A DNA stretch of 64,000 nt from the NCBI RefSeq assembly GCF_000968375.1, contig NZ_CP009933.1:1-64000 (forward strand), read 5' to 3'. Position 1 is the stretch's first letter. Each line of letters starts with the position of its first letter. Shown here in pieces: positions 1 through 8,769 of this stretch. Source of the stretch: Clostridium scatologenes. GTDB lineage: Bacteria > Bacillota > Clostridia > Clostridiales > Clostridiaceae. The position numbers and the translations under genes were made by a program. Under the pieces are notes generated by a model. The model ran no database searches. It was not told the origin of the DNA and saw nothing but the letters and a program-made list of their open reading frames with translations.

Positions 1-1035
1 TTGATTAATAACAAAAATGAACATGCTAGTATAAAAGAAGTTTTATGGAAAAATCATAAGGCTATCCGTTTTAACGCAGGTGGATATGAGGCGCTTATGG
101 TACCAGAAGTAGGAGCAAATATAGTAGAATTAAAAAATGTTTTTAAGGGAGTAAGTATACTTAGAAGTCCTAATGATAATTTAGAATTTGAAAAATTTAA
201 AGAAAGACCTCAAGTATATGGGATACCATTATTATTTCCGCCAAATAGAATAGAAGATGGGAAATTTAAACTAGGCAATAAGGTATATCAGTTTCCTATA
301 AATGAGCCTAAAAATCATAACTATATTCATGGATTTATAAAAAATGATAAATGGGAAATAACAAAAAAAGAAATTATTTCTGAAGATCAAGTTGAAATAG
401 AGGCCATTTTTAATTTTAATAAGGAGCATAGTTTTTATAAGTATTTACCTCATGAATTTCAATTTAAATTACTGTATAATCTTTCTAATAAAGGACTAAA
501 ACAAACTACAAGTATTATTAATCTAGGTAGTGAAAAAATGCCAATAGGTATAGGATATCATACAGCTTTTAATGTGCCTTACAATTTAGAAAGTAAAGAT
601 GAAGATTATAGAGTAATAATGTCCATAGGTAAAAGGTGGGTACAAGATGAAAGAAATTTACCAACAGGAGAAATATTAGATTTGACGGAAGCAGAAAAGA
701 AGTATGCTAATGAAGGGGTAATGCCATTAGGATATAAAATAGAAGCTCATTATACACTAGAAAATATAGAGCTTGATGGATCAAAATTTCATGGTGCAAT
801 AATTGAAGATTTATCTAAAAATATGAGAGTTGTATATGAAATGGGTGAAGAATATAAACATATAGTTATATGGAATGATATGGGTGATAAGAAATATGTG
901 TGTATAGAGCCTCAAACTTGTGTGATAAACGCTCCTAATGTTGGATTAGATAAAGATATAACAGGATTTAAAACGCTAGCACCAAAAGATACTTGGATTG
1001 AAAAAGCAAGAATATACGTTGAGGATATAGGATAA
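1..1035 (+). CDS. Aldose 1-epimerase (mutarotase) family protein
   Basis: A galactose-mutarotase-fold protein of 344 residues. Visible family residues are His110 in NYIHGF, His187 in GYHTAF and Glu303 in VCIEPQT, the usual two His plus Glu set that interconverts sugar anomers. It lies directly upstream of uxaC and the uronate symporter genes, so I infer that it acts on a hexuronate or its breakdown product, but substrate specificity is not visible. The reading frame opens at base 1 with TTG, at the window edge; the real start and its Shine-Dalgarno may lie outside, so the N-terminus is uncertain. The gene ends about 35 bases before the first operator of the uxaC promoter. Confidence 0.8.
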   Translation: MINNKNEHASIKEVLWKNHKAIRFNAGGYEALMVPEVGANIVELKNVFKGVSILRSPNDNLEFEKFKERPQVYGIPLLFPPNRIEDGKFKLGNKVYQFPINEPKNHNYIHGFIKNDKWEITKKEIISEDQVEIEAIFNFNKEHSFYKYLPHEFQFKLLYNLSNKGLKQTTSIINLGSEKMPIGIGYHTAFNVPYNLESKDEDYRVIMSIGKRWVQDERNLPTGEILDLTEAEKKYANEGVMPLGYKIEAHYTLENIELDGSKFHGAIIEDLSKNMRVVYEMGEEYKHIVIWNDMGDKKYVCIEPQTCVINAPNVGLDKDITGFKTLAPKDTWIEKARIYVEDIG

Positions 1036-1068
1036 AATTATTTGAAAAAATTTTTTATTTAAATAATT

Positions 1069-1084
1069 TTGCACACGTTAACAA
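1069..1084. promoter_or_regulatory. LacI-type operator copy 1 (uxaC promoter, upstream)
   Basis: TTGCACACGTTAACAA. Its reverse complement occurs exactly at 7180-7195 in front of uxaB. Centred on ACGT, it lies just upstream of the -35 box at 1093. Confidence 0.7.
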
Positions 1085-1092
1085 AAAAACTA

Positions 1093-1121
1093 TTGTAATT
1101 TTAAAAGAAAACGATTATAAT
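1093..1121 (+). promoter_or_regulatory. Sigma-A promoter of the uxaC operon
   Basis: TTGTAA at 1093-1098, a 17-base spacer, and TATAAT at 1116-1121. Transcription would start near 1128. Operators lie on both sides (1069-1084 and 1134-1153), so a bound repressor pair could block or loop over the promoter. Confidence 0.7.
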
Positions 1122-1133
1122 AATATTAAATTA

Positions 1134-1153
1134 AATTGTTCACGTGAACAATT
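1134..1153. promoter_or_regulatory. LacI-type operator copy 2 (perfect 20-bp palindrome)
   Basis: AATTGTTCACGTGAACAATT is its own reverse complement. It lies just after the predicted transcription start of uxaC. The centre CACGTG and the flanking TTG/CAA match the other three operator copies in the window. Confidence 0.8.
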
Positions 1154-1185
1154 AGGAAAATAGTATGAAAAGTAGGGTGATTATA

Positions 1186-2586
1186 ATGAAAAAATTTATG
1201 GACGAGAATTTTTTATTGGATAATGATACTGCAGTGAATTTATTTCATAAATATGCAAAGGACATGCCTATCATAGACTATCATTGCCATTTGAATCCAA
1301 AAGAAATTTTTGAAAATAAAAGATTTAAAAACATAACTGAAGTTTGGCTTTATGGTGATCATTATAAATGGAGAGCTATGAGAAGTAATGGCATAGATGA
1401 AAAATACATTACTGGAGATGGAACTGATTATGAAAAATTTATAGCATGGGCGAAAACGTTGCCTATGGCTATGGGAAATCCTCTTTACCATTGGACACAT
1501 TTAGAACTTCAAAGGTTTTTCGGAATATATGAAGTTTTAAATGAAAAAACTGCTCCTGAAATTTGGAAAAAGACCAATGAACTATTAAATGGAGAGGGAT
1601 TTGGAGCAAGAGACTTAATTAAAAAATCAAATGTAAAGATTGTATGTACAACAGATGATCCAGTAGATTCTTTAGAATATCATTTAAAACTTAAAGAATG
1701 CAAGGATTTTGATGTGAAGGTTTTACCAGCTTTTAGACCTGATAAAGGAATTAACATAAATAAGCAAACTTTTGTACCATGGATTGAAAAACTAGGACAA
1801 GCATATGGTAAAGCTATAAATAGTTATGATGAATTTATAGAAGCATTAAAAAACAGAATTGATTTCTTCCATTCAGTAGGATGTAGAGTATCAGATCATG
1901 CACTAGATAGTGTAGTGTATGCAGAAGGATCTAAAGAAGAAATTGAGAAAATTTTCTTAAAAGCACTTAAAGGTGAAGCATTAACTGTAGAAGAAGTAAG
2001 CAAATATAAAACAGCTGTTTTAAAATTCTTAGGAAAAACTTATGCAAAATTAGGATGGACAATGCAGTATCATATTGCAGCTATGAGAGACAATAATACT
2101 AAAATGTTTAATAACCTAGGCCCAGATACAGGATTTGATTCTATAAATGATGAAAGCATTGCTTATCCTCTTTCAAGAATTTTAGATTCATTAGAAACTG
2201 AAGATTTACTTCCAAAAACAATTTTATATACTTTAAATCCAAAAGATAATTTCGTTCTTGGAACTATGCTTGGAAATTTCCAAGGAACAACTGCTCCAGG
2301 AAAAATACAATTTGGATCAGCATGGTGGTTTAATGATCACAAAGATGGAATGATAGAACAGATGAAATCTTTAGCTAACCTTGGTTTATTAAGCCGTTTT
2401 GTAGGAATGTTGACTGATTCTAGAAGTTTTTTATCATACACAAGACATGAATATTTTAGAAGAATACTTTGCAATTTAATAGGTGGATGGGTTGAAAATG
2501 GAGAATATCCAAATGATATAGAATTTTTGGGAAGCATTGTGCAGAATATATCTTATAATAATGCAAAAGAATATTTTGGAATGTAG
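1186..2586 (+). CDS. uxaC: Glucuronate/galacturonate isomerase
   Basis: UxaC converts D-galacturonate to tagaturonate (and glucuronate to fructuronate), the first cytosolic step of hexuronate breakdown. At 466 residues it has the usual family length and begins MKKFMDENFLLD, as family members do. The metal-binding HxH sits in DYHCHLNP near residue 35. I prefer the ATG at 1186, behind AGGGTG at 1174, over an in-frame ATG at 1165 that would add seven residues foreign to the family. It is the first gene after the operator-flanked promoter and is followed by a hairpin and then the symporter gene. Function is assigned with high confidence from family resemblance and pathway context. Confidence 0.95.
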   Translation: MKKFMDENFLLDNDTAVNLFHKYAKDMPIIDYHCHLNPKEIFENKRFKNITEVWLYGDHYKWRAMRSNGIDEKYITGDGTDYEKFIAWAKTLPMAMGNPLYHWTHLELQRFFGIYEVLNEKTAPEIWKKTNELLNGEGFGARDLIKKSNVKIVCTTDDPVDSLEYHLKLKECKDFDVKVLPAFRPDKGININKQTFVPWIEKLGQAYGKAINSYDEFIEALKNRIDFFHSVGCRVSDHALDSVVYAEGSKEEIEKIFLKALKGEALTVEEVSKYKTAVLKFLGKTYAKLGWTMQYHIAAMRDNNTKMFNNLGPDTGFDSINDESIAYPLSRILDSLETEDLLPKTILYTLNPKDNFVLGTMLGNFQGTTAPGKIQFGSAWWFNDHKDGMIEQMKSLANLGLLSRFVGMLTDSRSFLSYTRHEYFRRILCNLIGGWVENGEYPNDIEFLGSIVQNISYNNAKEYFGM

Positions 2587-2607
2587 AATTTTAATGAAAA
2601 AGAGTCT

Positions 2608-2640
2608 AATCTTTACTGCGTTTATGACGCAGTAAAGATT
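2608..2640 (+). terminator. 13-bp hairpin between uxaC and symporter gene
   Basis: Perfect inverted repeat 2608-2620 / 2628-2640 with a 7-base loop. No run of T follows, so it may stabilise the uxaC mRNA 3' end or reduce read-through rather than act as a full terminator. Confidence 0.5.
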
Positions 2641-2649
2641 GAAAATAAA

Positions 2650-2682
2650 TGTATACGATTTTAATGGATGTAAACGATATTA
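2650..2682 (+). promoter_or_regulatory. Tandem cre-like motifs before symporter gene
   Basis: TGTATACGATTTTA (2650) and TGTAAACGATATTA (2669) are near-identical direct repeats 19 bases apart. The second matches the CcpA cre consensus TGWAARCGYTWNCW at 12 of 14 positions. This suggests carbon catabolite control of the uronate symporter; it is an inference from motif match only. Confidence 0.4.
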
Positions 2683-2703
2683 TATATTAGGGGGAGTAAA
2701 AAC

Positions 2704-4077
2704 ATGGAGCAAAAAAAAGTTCAAAAAACTGGCCAAAAGTTAACCTTAAAAGAAAAAATATCTTATGGTTTTGGTGACTTTGGTAATGGATTTATGTTCG
2801 ATTTAGGACAGGCGTATCTTTCTAAATTCTTTACAGATGTATGTGGCATACCAGCGGCAGCAGCAAAAAATATTTTTGTATATACAAAAATATTTGATGC
2901 ATTTATGGATCCTATAGCTGGATCAACTGTTGATGCAAGAAAACCAGGTAAACATGGTAAATTTAGACCAGTCATGATGGTTTCAAGTATAATTCTTGCT
3001 ATATTAACAATTGTAACATTTTTGATGCCTGGAACAACAGCTACTAGTAAGCTAGTATATGCATACGCTGCTTATATGGTATGGGGACTTATATATTCAT
3101 TTACAAATGTTCCTTATGGCTCATTAGCATCTGTTATGACTCAAGATGTTGATGAAAGAAGTCAAATGGCAACATATAGACAGACAGGATCTTTAGCAGC
3201 ACAATTAATAACTGGTGTAGCATTTGTACCTATACTTATACATTTTTCAGATCCTAAAATAGGATATCCAGTAGCTGCTGCTATTATGGCTTTAATAGGT
3301 GTAATTTCATTCTATATTTGTTTTAGAAACACTAAAGAACATATTCAACCCAAAGCAAAAGTACAAGAAAAAACAACTGTTGGCGATTATGCTAAAGCAG
3401 TATTTACAAATAAACCGTTATTATGTTTAATTCTTATGACTTTATTTACAATATCAGCAATGAATGCAAACAATCAAATGATGATATATTACTGTCAATA
3501 TGCTCTTGGAAATGTTAAACTTCAACCAGTTATAAACAGTATAATGATTGGATGTTCTATTTTAGGAATTGCCGCTATTCCTAAAATGGTTAAAATGTTT
3601 GGAAAAAAGAAAACTGCTATGATAGGTTTTGCAATTGGTATTATTGCTAACGGATTGAACTTTATATTACCAGCAAACTTCTATGTATTTACAATACTCG
3701 TAACTATAGGATATGCAGGACTTGCTATTCCAAATGGTGTTACTTGGGCTTTTGTTTCGGATGCTATTGATTATGGTGAATGGCATACAGGAAACAGAAA
3801 AGAAGGTATAACTTACGCTGCATTTAACTTTTCAAGAAAAATAGCTCAATCAATAGCAGCATATATTACATTAGGAGCTTTACAATTAACAGGATATGTG
3901 GCAAATGCACATCAAACTGCAAAAACACTACTAGGAATGAAAGCAGTAATGGCATTATATCCAGCTGTTGCATTAGCTATAGCTGCTGTTGTAATTGGAT
4001 TGTTATACAATTTGTCAGATGATAAATATAGAGATATAGTAGCTGATTTACAAAATGGAAAATTTGAAAATAATTAA
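2704..4077 (+). CDS. GPH-family sugar/hexuronide:cation symporter
   Basis: A 457-residue polytopic membrane protein of the glycoside-pentoside-hexuronide (MelB-like) family, with the N-terminal KEKISYGFGDFGNG and the conserved DAFMDPIAG segment that carries the cation-site Asp. About 12 hydrophobic segments run through the protein. The start ATG follows AGGGGGAG. Lying between uxaC and the uronate regulator, it most likely imports galacturonate, glucuronate or short uronides using an ion gradient. A second GPH transporter of different sequence lies at 23554. Transported substrate is inferred from neighbours, not from residues I can read. Confidence 0.88.
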   Translation: MEQKKVQKTGQKLTLKEKISYGFGDFGNGFMFDLGQAYLSKFFTDVCGIPAAAAKNIFVYTKIFDAFMDPIAGSTVDARKPGKHGKFRPVMMVSSIILAILTIVTFLMPGTTATSKLVYAYAAYMVWGLIYSFTNVPYGSLASVMTQDVDERSQMATYRQTGSLAAQLITGVAFVPILIHFSDPKIGYPVAAAIMALIGVISFYICFRNTKEHIQPKAKVQEKTTVGDYAKAVFTNKPLLCLILMTLFTISAMNANNQMMIYYCQYALGNVKLQPVINSIMIGCSILGIAAIPKMVKMFGKKKTAMIGFAIGIIANGLNFILPANFYVFTILVTIGYAGLAIPNGVTWAFVSDAIDYGEWHTGNRKEGITYAAFNFSRKIAQSIAAYITLGALQLTGYVANAHQTAKTLLGMKAVMALYPAVALAIAAVVIGLLYNLSDDKYRDIVADLQNGKFENN

Positions 4078-4115
4078 TGTAAATTTCACTTAATATAGCC
4101 CCGTTAATTTTACTA

Positions 4116-4164
4116 ATGCAAGTATTTATGTTTTTCAAATATGAATACTTGCATTTTATTTATA
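4116..4164 (+). terminator. Terminator after symporter gene
   Basis: Stem 4116-4126 (ATGCAAGTATT) pairs with 4144-4154 (AATACTTGCAT), followed by TTTTATTTAT. It separates the transport gene from the chemoreceptor gene. Confidence 0.65.
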
Positions 4165-4196
4165 GGTAAGTGCATTTTGAAAGGAGGATTTAGTTT

Positions 4197-5912
4197 ATGA
4201 AAATAAATTTTAATAGTTTTAAAAATATAAATATTACACAAGGGATAATAGTAATGTGGTTAGTATCTTTAATAACAACTATTGTTATTGGGGTAATAGG
4301 ATATGTAAATACATCTAGAATGCATAATAATATAAATGATATGTATGTTAATATTATACCTAAGCTAAAAGATTGGGGTGATGTTAATGGTGACATGGGG
4401 GTTTTGAGAAATACATTGACTAAAATAATAGACAGACCATTTGAAGAACAAAATGAAAAGACAATGATTAGCTTAAATAATGACATAAGAGCTATAATAT
4501 CTAGAAATGAGATATCATCAAAAAATGATTCAGATGAAATGAAATTGGTTTTACAGATGAAGGAAGCTTATGAACATTATTACTCTTTTATACCAAATAT
4601 TATAGAGCAAAGAAAAAATAATATAGTGCCAGATAAACAAATAACAAATGTATCTATGGGCAATTATGGAAATGATTTAGCTAAAAAGAATATTCAGCTA
4701 ATTGACTACCAAAAGCAAAAAGCTAAAGAACAAAATGAAAAGTCTAAAATTTTGTATTATAAAAATATGACTTTATTTATTATTATTTTTAGCATATCTA
4801 TTTTAATTTTAACTATAATATCAATTATTGTTATTTTTATAATCAAAAATTCTATAAAAGAATTTATTGATAACTTATGTAAATTATCTGAAGGAGACTT
4901 TACAGTTAAATTTAATACTAAGCTTACTAATGAATTTGGCATAATGAATAAAGCATTAGAAAAAACAGTTATATCTATTTCAAATACTATTTCTTTGATA
5001 AAAAATGATTCTACAAATGTTACCAATCAATCTATATCACTTACAAATATATCAGAACAAATGCATTGTTATATAAAAGAAGTTTCAACTTTAATTAAAG
5101 AAGTAACAAAAGGGTCTTCAAGTCAAGCTGACCAACTTGTATTAATAAATTCAAATTTGAATTCATTTGGTGAAGAATTGGATGTAATAATGGAATCTAT
5201 AAATGGAATTCATAATAATGCAAAAAGTATTAGTAATAGATCGAAAAAAAGTGATGTAGAATTAAGTAAACTTGCAAGTTCTATAAATAATATTGCAACA
5301 TCATATGATGAAGCAAGAAAAAGAATAAGTGAATTAACCATAAGTATTGAAAAAATTACAGAAATAATCAATCTAATTAATAACATATCAGATCAGACAA
5401 ATTTACTTGCTTTGAATGCATCTATTGAGGCAGCTAGGGCTGGAGAAGCAGGAAGAGGATTCTCGGTAGTGGCAGATGAAATTAGAAAACTAGCAGAGCA
5501 GTCAAGAAGTTCATCAAGGGATATAAGCAATTTATTAAATACTATTGAAGGTGAAGCTAATTTGGTTACTCAAACTACTGATAATGCTAATAATGAGCTT
5601 ATGGAACAACTTACAGTAATAAGTAATAATATAGTTTCTTTTAGAGAAATAATAACTTCTATAGAAGGCATATTACCTCAAATTCAAGAAATGAACAAAT
5701 CTATAGTAGAAATTAATAGTAGGAAAGATCACATTATATCAAATGTTGAAAAAACTTCCTTAGTAGCAGAAGAAAATTCACAAGCATCTCAAGAAATTTC
5801 TTCCTCAACAGAAAAAATGACTATGTCATCTGATGAAGTTGCAAAAGCAGCAATATTGCTAAAGGATATGATGAAGAAAATTTTAGAACAAGTTGAAAAA
5901 TTTGTTGTATAA
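4197..5912 (+). CDS. Methyl-accepting chemotaxis protein
   Basis: A 571-residue transmembrane chemoreceptor. A first membrane helix spans about residues 15-37, an external four-helix-bundle-like sensor about 38-190, a second membrane helix about 191-216, then a HAMP region and a long cytoplasmic signalling coiled coil. The hairpin tip that contacts CheA/CheW is at about 398-436 (ISDQTNLLALNASIEAARAG and following). Strong Shine-Dalgarno AAAGGAGG precedes the ATG. No C-terminal receptor-tether pentapeptide is visible. It is placed between the uronate symporter and the uronate regulator, so a role in taxis toward pectin-derived uronates is plausible, but the sensor sequence gives no direct evidence for the ligand. 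Confidence 0.9.
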   Translation: MKINFNSFKNINITQGIIVMWLVSLITTIVIGVIGYVNTSRMHNNINDMYVNIIPKLKDWGDVNGDMGVLRNTLTKIIDRPFEEQNEKTMISLNNDIRAIISRNEISSKNDSDEMKLVLQMKEAYEHYYSFIPNIIEQRKNNIVPDKQITNVSMGNYGNDLAKKNIQLIDYQKQKAKEQNEKSKILYYKNMTLFIIIFSISILILTIISIIVIFIIKNSIKEFIDNLCKLSEGDFTVKFNTKLTNEFGIMNKALEKTVISISNTISLIKNDSTNVTNQSISLTNISEQMHCYIKEVSTLIKEVTKGSSSQADQLVLINSNLNSFGEELDVIMESINGIHNNAKSISNRSKKSDVELSKLASSINNIATSYDEARKRISELTISIEKITEIINLINNISDQTNLLALNASIEAARAGEAGRGFSVVADEIRKLAEQSRSSSRDISNLLNTIEGEANLVTQTTDNANNELMEQLTVISNNIVSFREIITSIEGILPQIQEMNKSIVEINSRKDHIISNVEKTSLVAEENSQASQEISSSTEKMTMSSDEVAKAAILLKDMMKKILEQVEKFVV

Positions 5913-6024
5913 AGGTATATAATGTTTAAAGGGCTATATTGTATTACATGTAGTTTAGTTATACAATATATGATATTATCATAAAGAAAAATATATATTT
6001 GTTTTGAAAAGAAAGGTGGAACTA

Positions 6025-7035
6025 ATGAGCGTAACAATAAAAGACATAGCAAAATTAGCAAATGTGTCACATACAACAGTTTCAAGAGCACTTAATAATA
6101 GTCCTTTAATAAATGAAGAAACAAAAAGTAAAATAAAAGCTATAGCAGAAAAACTTAATTATGTGCCTAATTATATTGCAAAAAGCTTAGTGTTAGATAA
6201 ATCTTATACTATAGGGTTATTTTTCTCCAGCATAAGTAGAGGTACATCCTCAGGATTTTTCTTTGAAACAGTAACAGGAGTAAATAGTGCTATAGAAGAA
6301 AATTATAATTTAGTTGTAAGAGGGATTGATAACTATAAGGATTTTACAGCTATTAATAAAAAGAGATTTGATGGAATAGTTTTAATGAGTCAAAGTGACA
6401 ATGATAATTACTTTGTATATGATATAATGCAAAAAGGGATTCCACTAGTAGTTTTAAATAGAGAATTAGAAGAGGAATCTTTAGTAAATATAATATCTGA
6501 TGATAAGGAAGGTACTTTTAAAGCTGTAGAGCATTTGATAAAAAATGGGCATAAAGATATAGCAATAATAGAAGGAAAAAAGGAATTTAAATCTACTCAA
6601 AACAGGAAAAATGGATTTATGGAAGCTTTGATTCACTATAACATACCAGTACGTAAAGAATATATTGTTAAAGGAAATTTTGATATGAAAAGTGGATATT
6701 CTGCTATGAATAAGCTTATAAATTTAGATAAAGTTCCTACAGCAGTATTTTGTTCTAATGACGATATGGCAATAGGGGCTATAAAAGCAGCTTTTGATAA
6801 TGGCCTTAGTGTTCCGAAAGATATTTCAATAGTAGGATTTGATGATATAGCAGTTTCAGAATATTCTACGCCATCACTTACAACTGTGAAAAGACCAATA
6901 GAAGACATAAGTATAATGGGTGGAAAGAAGATAATCGATATAATAAATGGAGAAAGTAATAAAGGTGAAAAAATTTTTCTTAAGACTAAACTTGTGATAA
7001 GAGATTCTGTTCTTAAACTAAATGAAAATAACTAA
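6025..7035 (+). CDS. LacI-family transcriptional regulator of uronate genes
   Basis: 336 residues: an N-terminal LacI helix-turn-helix (TIKDIAKLANVSHTTVSRAL, residues about 3-22), a hinge helix, then a periplasmic-binding-protein-like effector domain ending with SLTTVKRPIEDIS. I take the ATG at 6025 behind GGTGGA; the upstream TTG at 6004 would add seven residues before a domain that normally starts at the N-terminus. It lies between the uxaC and uxaB transcription units, each of which carries two copies of a palindromic operator centred on ACGT (1069, 1134, 7180, 7267). That arrangement fits a KdgR/UxaR-like repressor released by a uronate intermediate. The pairing of protein and operators is inference. 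Confidence 0.9.
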   Translation: MSVTIKDIAKLANVSHTTVSRALNNSPLINEETKSKIKAIAEKLNYVPNYIAKSLVLDKSYTIGLFFSSISRGTSSGFFFETVTGVNSAIEENYNLVVRGIDNYKDFTAINKKRFDGIVLMSQSDNDNYFVYDIMQKGIPLVVLNRELEEESLVNIISDDKEGTFKAVEHLIKNGHKDIAIIEGKKEFKSTQNRKNGFMEALIHYNIPVRKEYIVKGNFDMKSGYSAMNKLINLDKVPTAVFCSNDDMAIGAIKAAFDNGLSVPKDISIVGFDDIAVSEYSTPSLTTVKRPIEDISIMGGKKIIDIINGESNKGEKIFLKTKLVIRDSVLKLNENN

Positions 7036-7057
7036 TATGATATTTAATATAATAAAG

Positions 7058-7104
7058 TTTTGATGTGATTGTTTTTAATTGATAGTTACATCAAAAATTT
7101 TTTT
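7058..7104 (+). terminator. Terminator after LacI regulator gene
   Basis: TTTTGATGT (7058-7066) pairs with ACATCAAAA (7088-7096), followed by a run of seven T. Confidence 0.7.
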
Positions 7105-7179
7105 ATATGCAAATTTTTTATTGAAAAACAAATGATAAATTAGATTAAAATATTTATAAAAAAATCTCTATATAAACTA

Positions 7180-7208
7180 TTGTTAACGTGTGCAAAAAAT
7201 AGTATAAT
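7180..7208 (+). promoter_or_regulatory. uxaB promoter overlapped by operator copy 3
   Basis: -35 TTGTTA at 7180-7185, 17-base spacer, -10 TATAAT at 7203-7208. The operator TTGTTAACGTGTGCAA occupies 7180-7195, so it covers the -35 box; this would be direct repression. It is the exact reverse complement of the copy at 1069. Confidence 0.75.
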
Positions 7209-7266
7209 AAAATAAAGAAATAAATATAAAATTTATATATAACTGAATGGTAAAAATTAAATTTAA

Positions 7267-7282
7267 TTGCACACGTGAACAA
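7267..7282. promoter_or_regulatory. LacI-type operator copy 4 (uxaB leader)
   Basis: TTGCACACGTGAACAA, 87 bases (centre to centre) from copy 3 and just before the uxaB Shine-Dalgarno. The corresponding spacing at uxaC is 67 bases. Confidence 0.75.
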
Positions 7283-7302
7283 AAATGTTAGGAGGATCCA
7301 TT

Positions 7303-8751
7303 ATGAAACTAAATAAAGAAATTTATAAAGAGTATAAAAAATATCCAGAAAAGATTTTACAATTTGGAGAAGGTAATTTTCTAAGAGCTTTTGTTGATTG
7401 GCAAGTTGACAAAATGAATATAGAAGCAGATTTTAATGGAAGTGTAGTAGTAATTCCACCTACTAAGAATGGAAAAGTTGATAAATTAAATGAGCAAGAT
7501 GGCTTGTTTAACTTATATTTGCAAGGAATAAAAGAGGGAAAAGCTGTTAAAGAACATTTTGTAATAAACAGCATAAGTAGAGGAATTAACTGTTATGAAC
7601 AATATGATGAATATTTAAAAGTAGCAGAACAACCTGAAATAAGATTTATATTTTCAAATACTACTGAAGCAGGAATTACATTTGATGAAAACGATAAAAT
7701 GGAAGATAAGCCACAGAACAGTTATCCTGGAAAATTAACTGCATTCTTATATCATAGATTTAAGGCTTTTAAAGGAGAAAAAGATAAAGGGGTAATAATA
7801 ATTCCCTGTGAGCTTATAGATAGAAATGGTGAAAAACTTAAAGATATAATTTTGAAGTATGCAGAACTTTGGCAGCTAGAAGAACAATTTGGAATTTGGT
7901 TAAATGAGGCTAATACATTTTGCTGCAGCCTTGTAGACAGAATAGTTCCAGGATATCCAAAGGATACAATTGAAGAAGTAACAAAAGAATTAGGTTATGA
8001 AGATAGCCTTGTAGATGTTAGTGAACAATTTCACTTATGGGTAATTGAAGGACCTGAATGGATAAAAAATGAGTTTCCAGCAGATAAAGCAGGGTTAAAT
8101 GTTAAATTTGTTGAAGACATGACTCCTTATAGAACAAGAAAGGTTAGAATTTTAAATGGAGCACATACCTCTTTGGTACCAGTAGCATACCTTTATGGTT
8201 TAGAAACTGTAGGACAATCAGTTGAACATGAGGTTATTGGAAGATATGTAAAGGAAACTGTGTATGATGAAATAATACCAACATTGGATTTGCCAGAAGA
8301 AGAATTAAAATACTTTGCAGGTGCAGTACTTGAAAGATTTGCGAATCCTTTCGTAAAACACTACTTAATGAGTATAGCACTAAATTCAATGTCAAAATTT
8401 GAAACAAGAGATTTACCATCTTTAAGAGAGTATGTAAATAGAAAAGGAAAACTTCCTAAAAAATTATGTTTCTCATTGGCTGCATTAATAGAATTCTATA
8501 AAGGTAAAAGAGGAGAAGAAAAAATAGAACTATCAGATAATGAAGATATTTTAAATTTATATAGGTCCTTATGGGAAAATTATGATGGAACTGAAGCAGG
8601 ATTAAAGAATATAGTAAGTACAGTTTTATCCTATGAAAAGAATTGGAAAATGAATTTAAATGAAATTGAAGGATTAACAGACAGAGTAACTAACTACTTA
8701 TCAAAAATTGAAAAGCTGGGGATTAAGGAAGCAATTAAAGAAGTTATGTAG
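7303..8751 (+). CDS. uxaB: Tagaturonate reductase (altronate oxidoreductase)
   Basis: UxaB reduces tagaturonate to altronate with NADH, the second step of galacturonate breakdown. The 482-residue protein belongs to the long-chain mannitol dehydrogenase family; the N-terminal FGEGNFLRAFVDW is characteristic of UxaB, and the C-terminal catalytic domain carries the RKVRILNGAHTS segment with its active-site lysine region. The ATG at 7303 sits behind TAGGAGG; an in-frame ATG at 7285 precedes that ribosome site and is rejected. uxaA starts only 18 bases downstream, so the two are cotranscribed from the operator-controlled promoter at 7180. No fructuronate branch (uxuA/uxuB) is present in the window. 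Confidence 0.93.
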   Translation: MKLNKEIYKEYKKYPEKILQFGEGNFLRAFVDWQVDKMNIEADFNGSVVVIPPTKNGKVDKLNEQDGLFNLYLQGIKEGKAVKEHFVINSISRGINCYEQYDEYLKVAEQPEIRFIFSNTTEAGITFDENDKMEDKPQNSYPGKLTAFLYHRFKAFKGEKDKGVIIIPCELIDRNGEKLKDIILKYAELWQLEEQFGIWLNEANTFCCSLVDRIVPGYPKDTIEEVTKELGYEDSLVDVSEQFHLWVIEGPEWIKNEFPADKAGLNVKFVEDMTPYRTRKVRILNGAHTSLVPVAYLYGLETVGQSVEHEVIGRYVKETVYDEIIPTLDLPEEELKYFAGAVLERFANPFVKHYLMSIALNSMSKFETRDLPSLREYVNRKGKLPKKLCFSLAALIEFYKGKRGEEKIELSDNEDILNLYRSLWENYDGTEAGLKNIVSTVLSYEKNWKMNLNEIEGLTDRVTNYLSKIEKLGIKEAIKEVM

Positions 8752-8769
8752 AAAGTGAGAGGTAATGTC

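Noticed and set aside
1165..1185. Earlier in-frame ATG for uxaC
   Set aside because: It adds seven residues not typical of UxaC, and the ATG at 1186 has the better ribosome site and family-like N-terminus.
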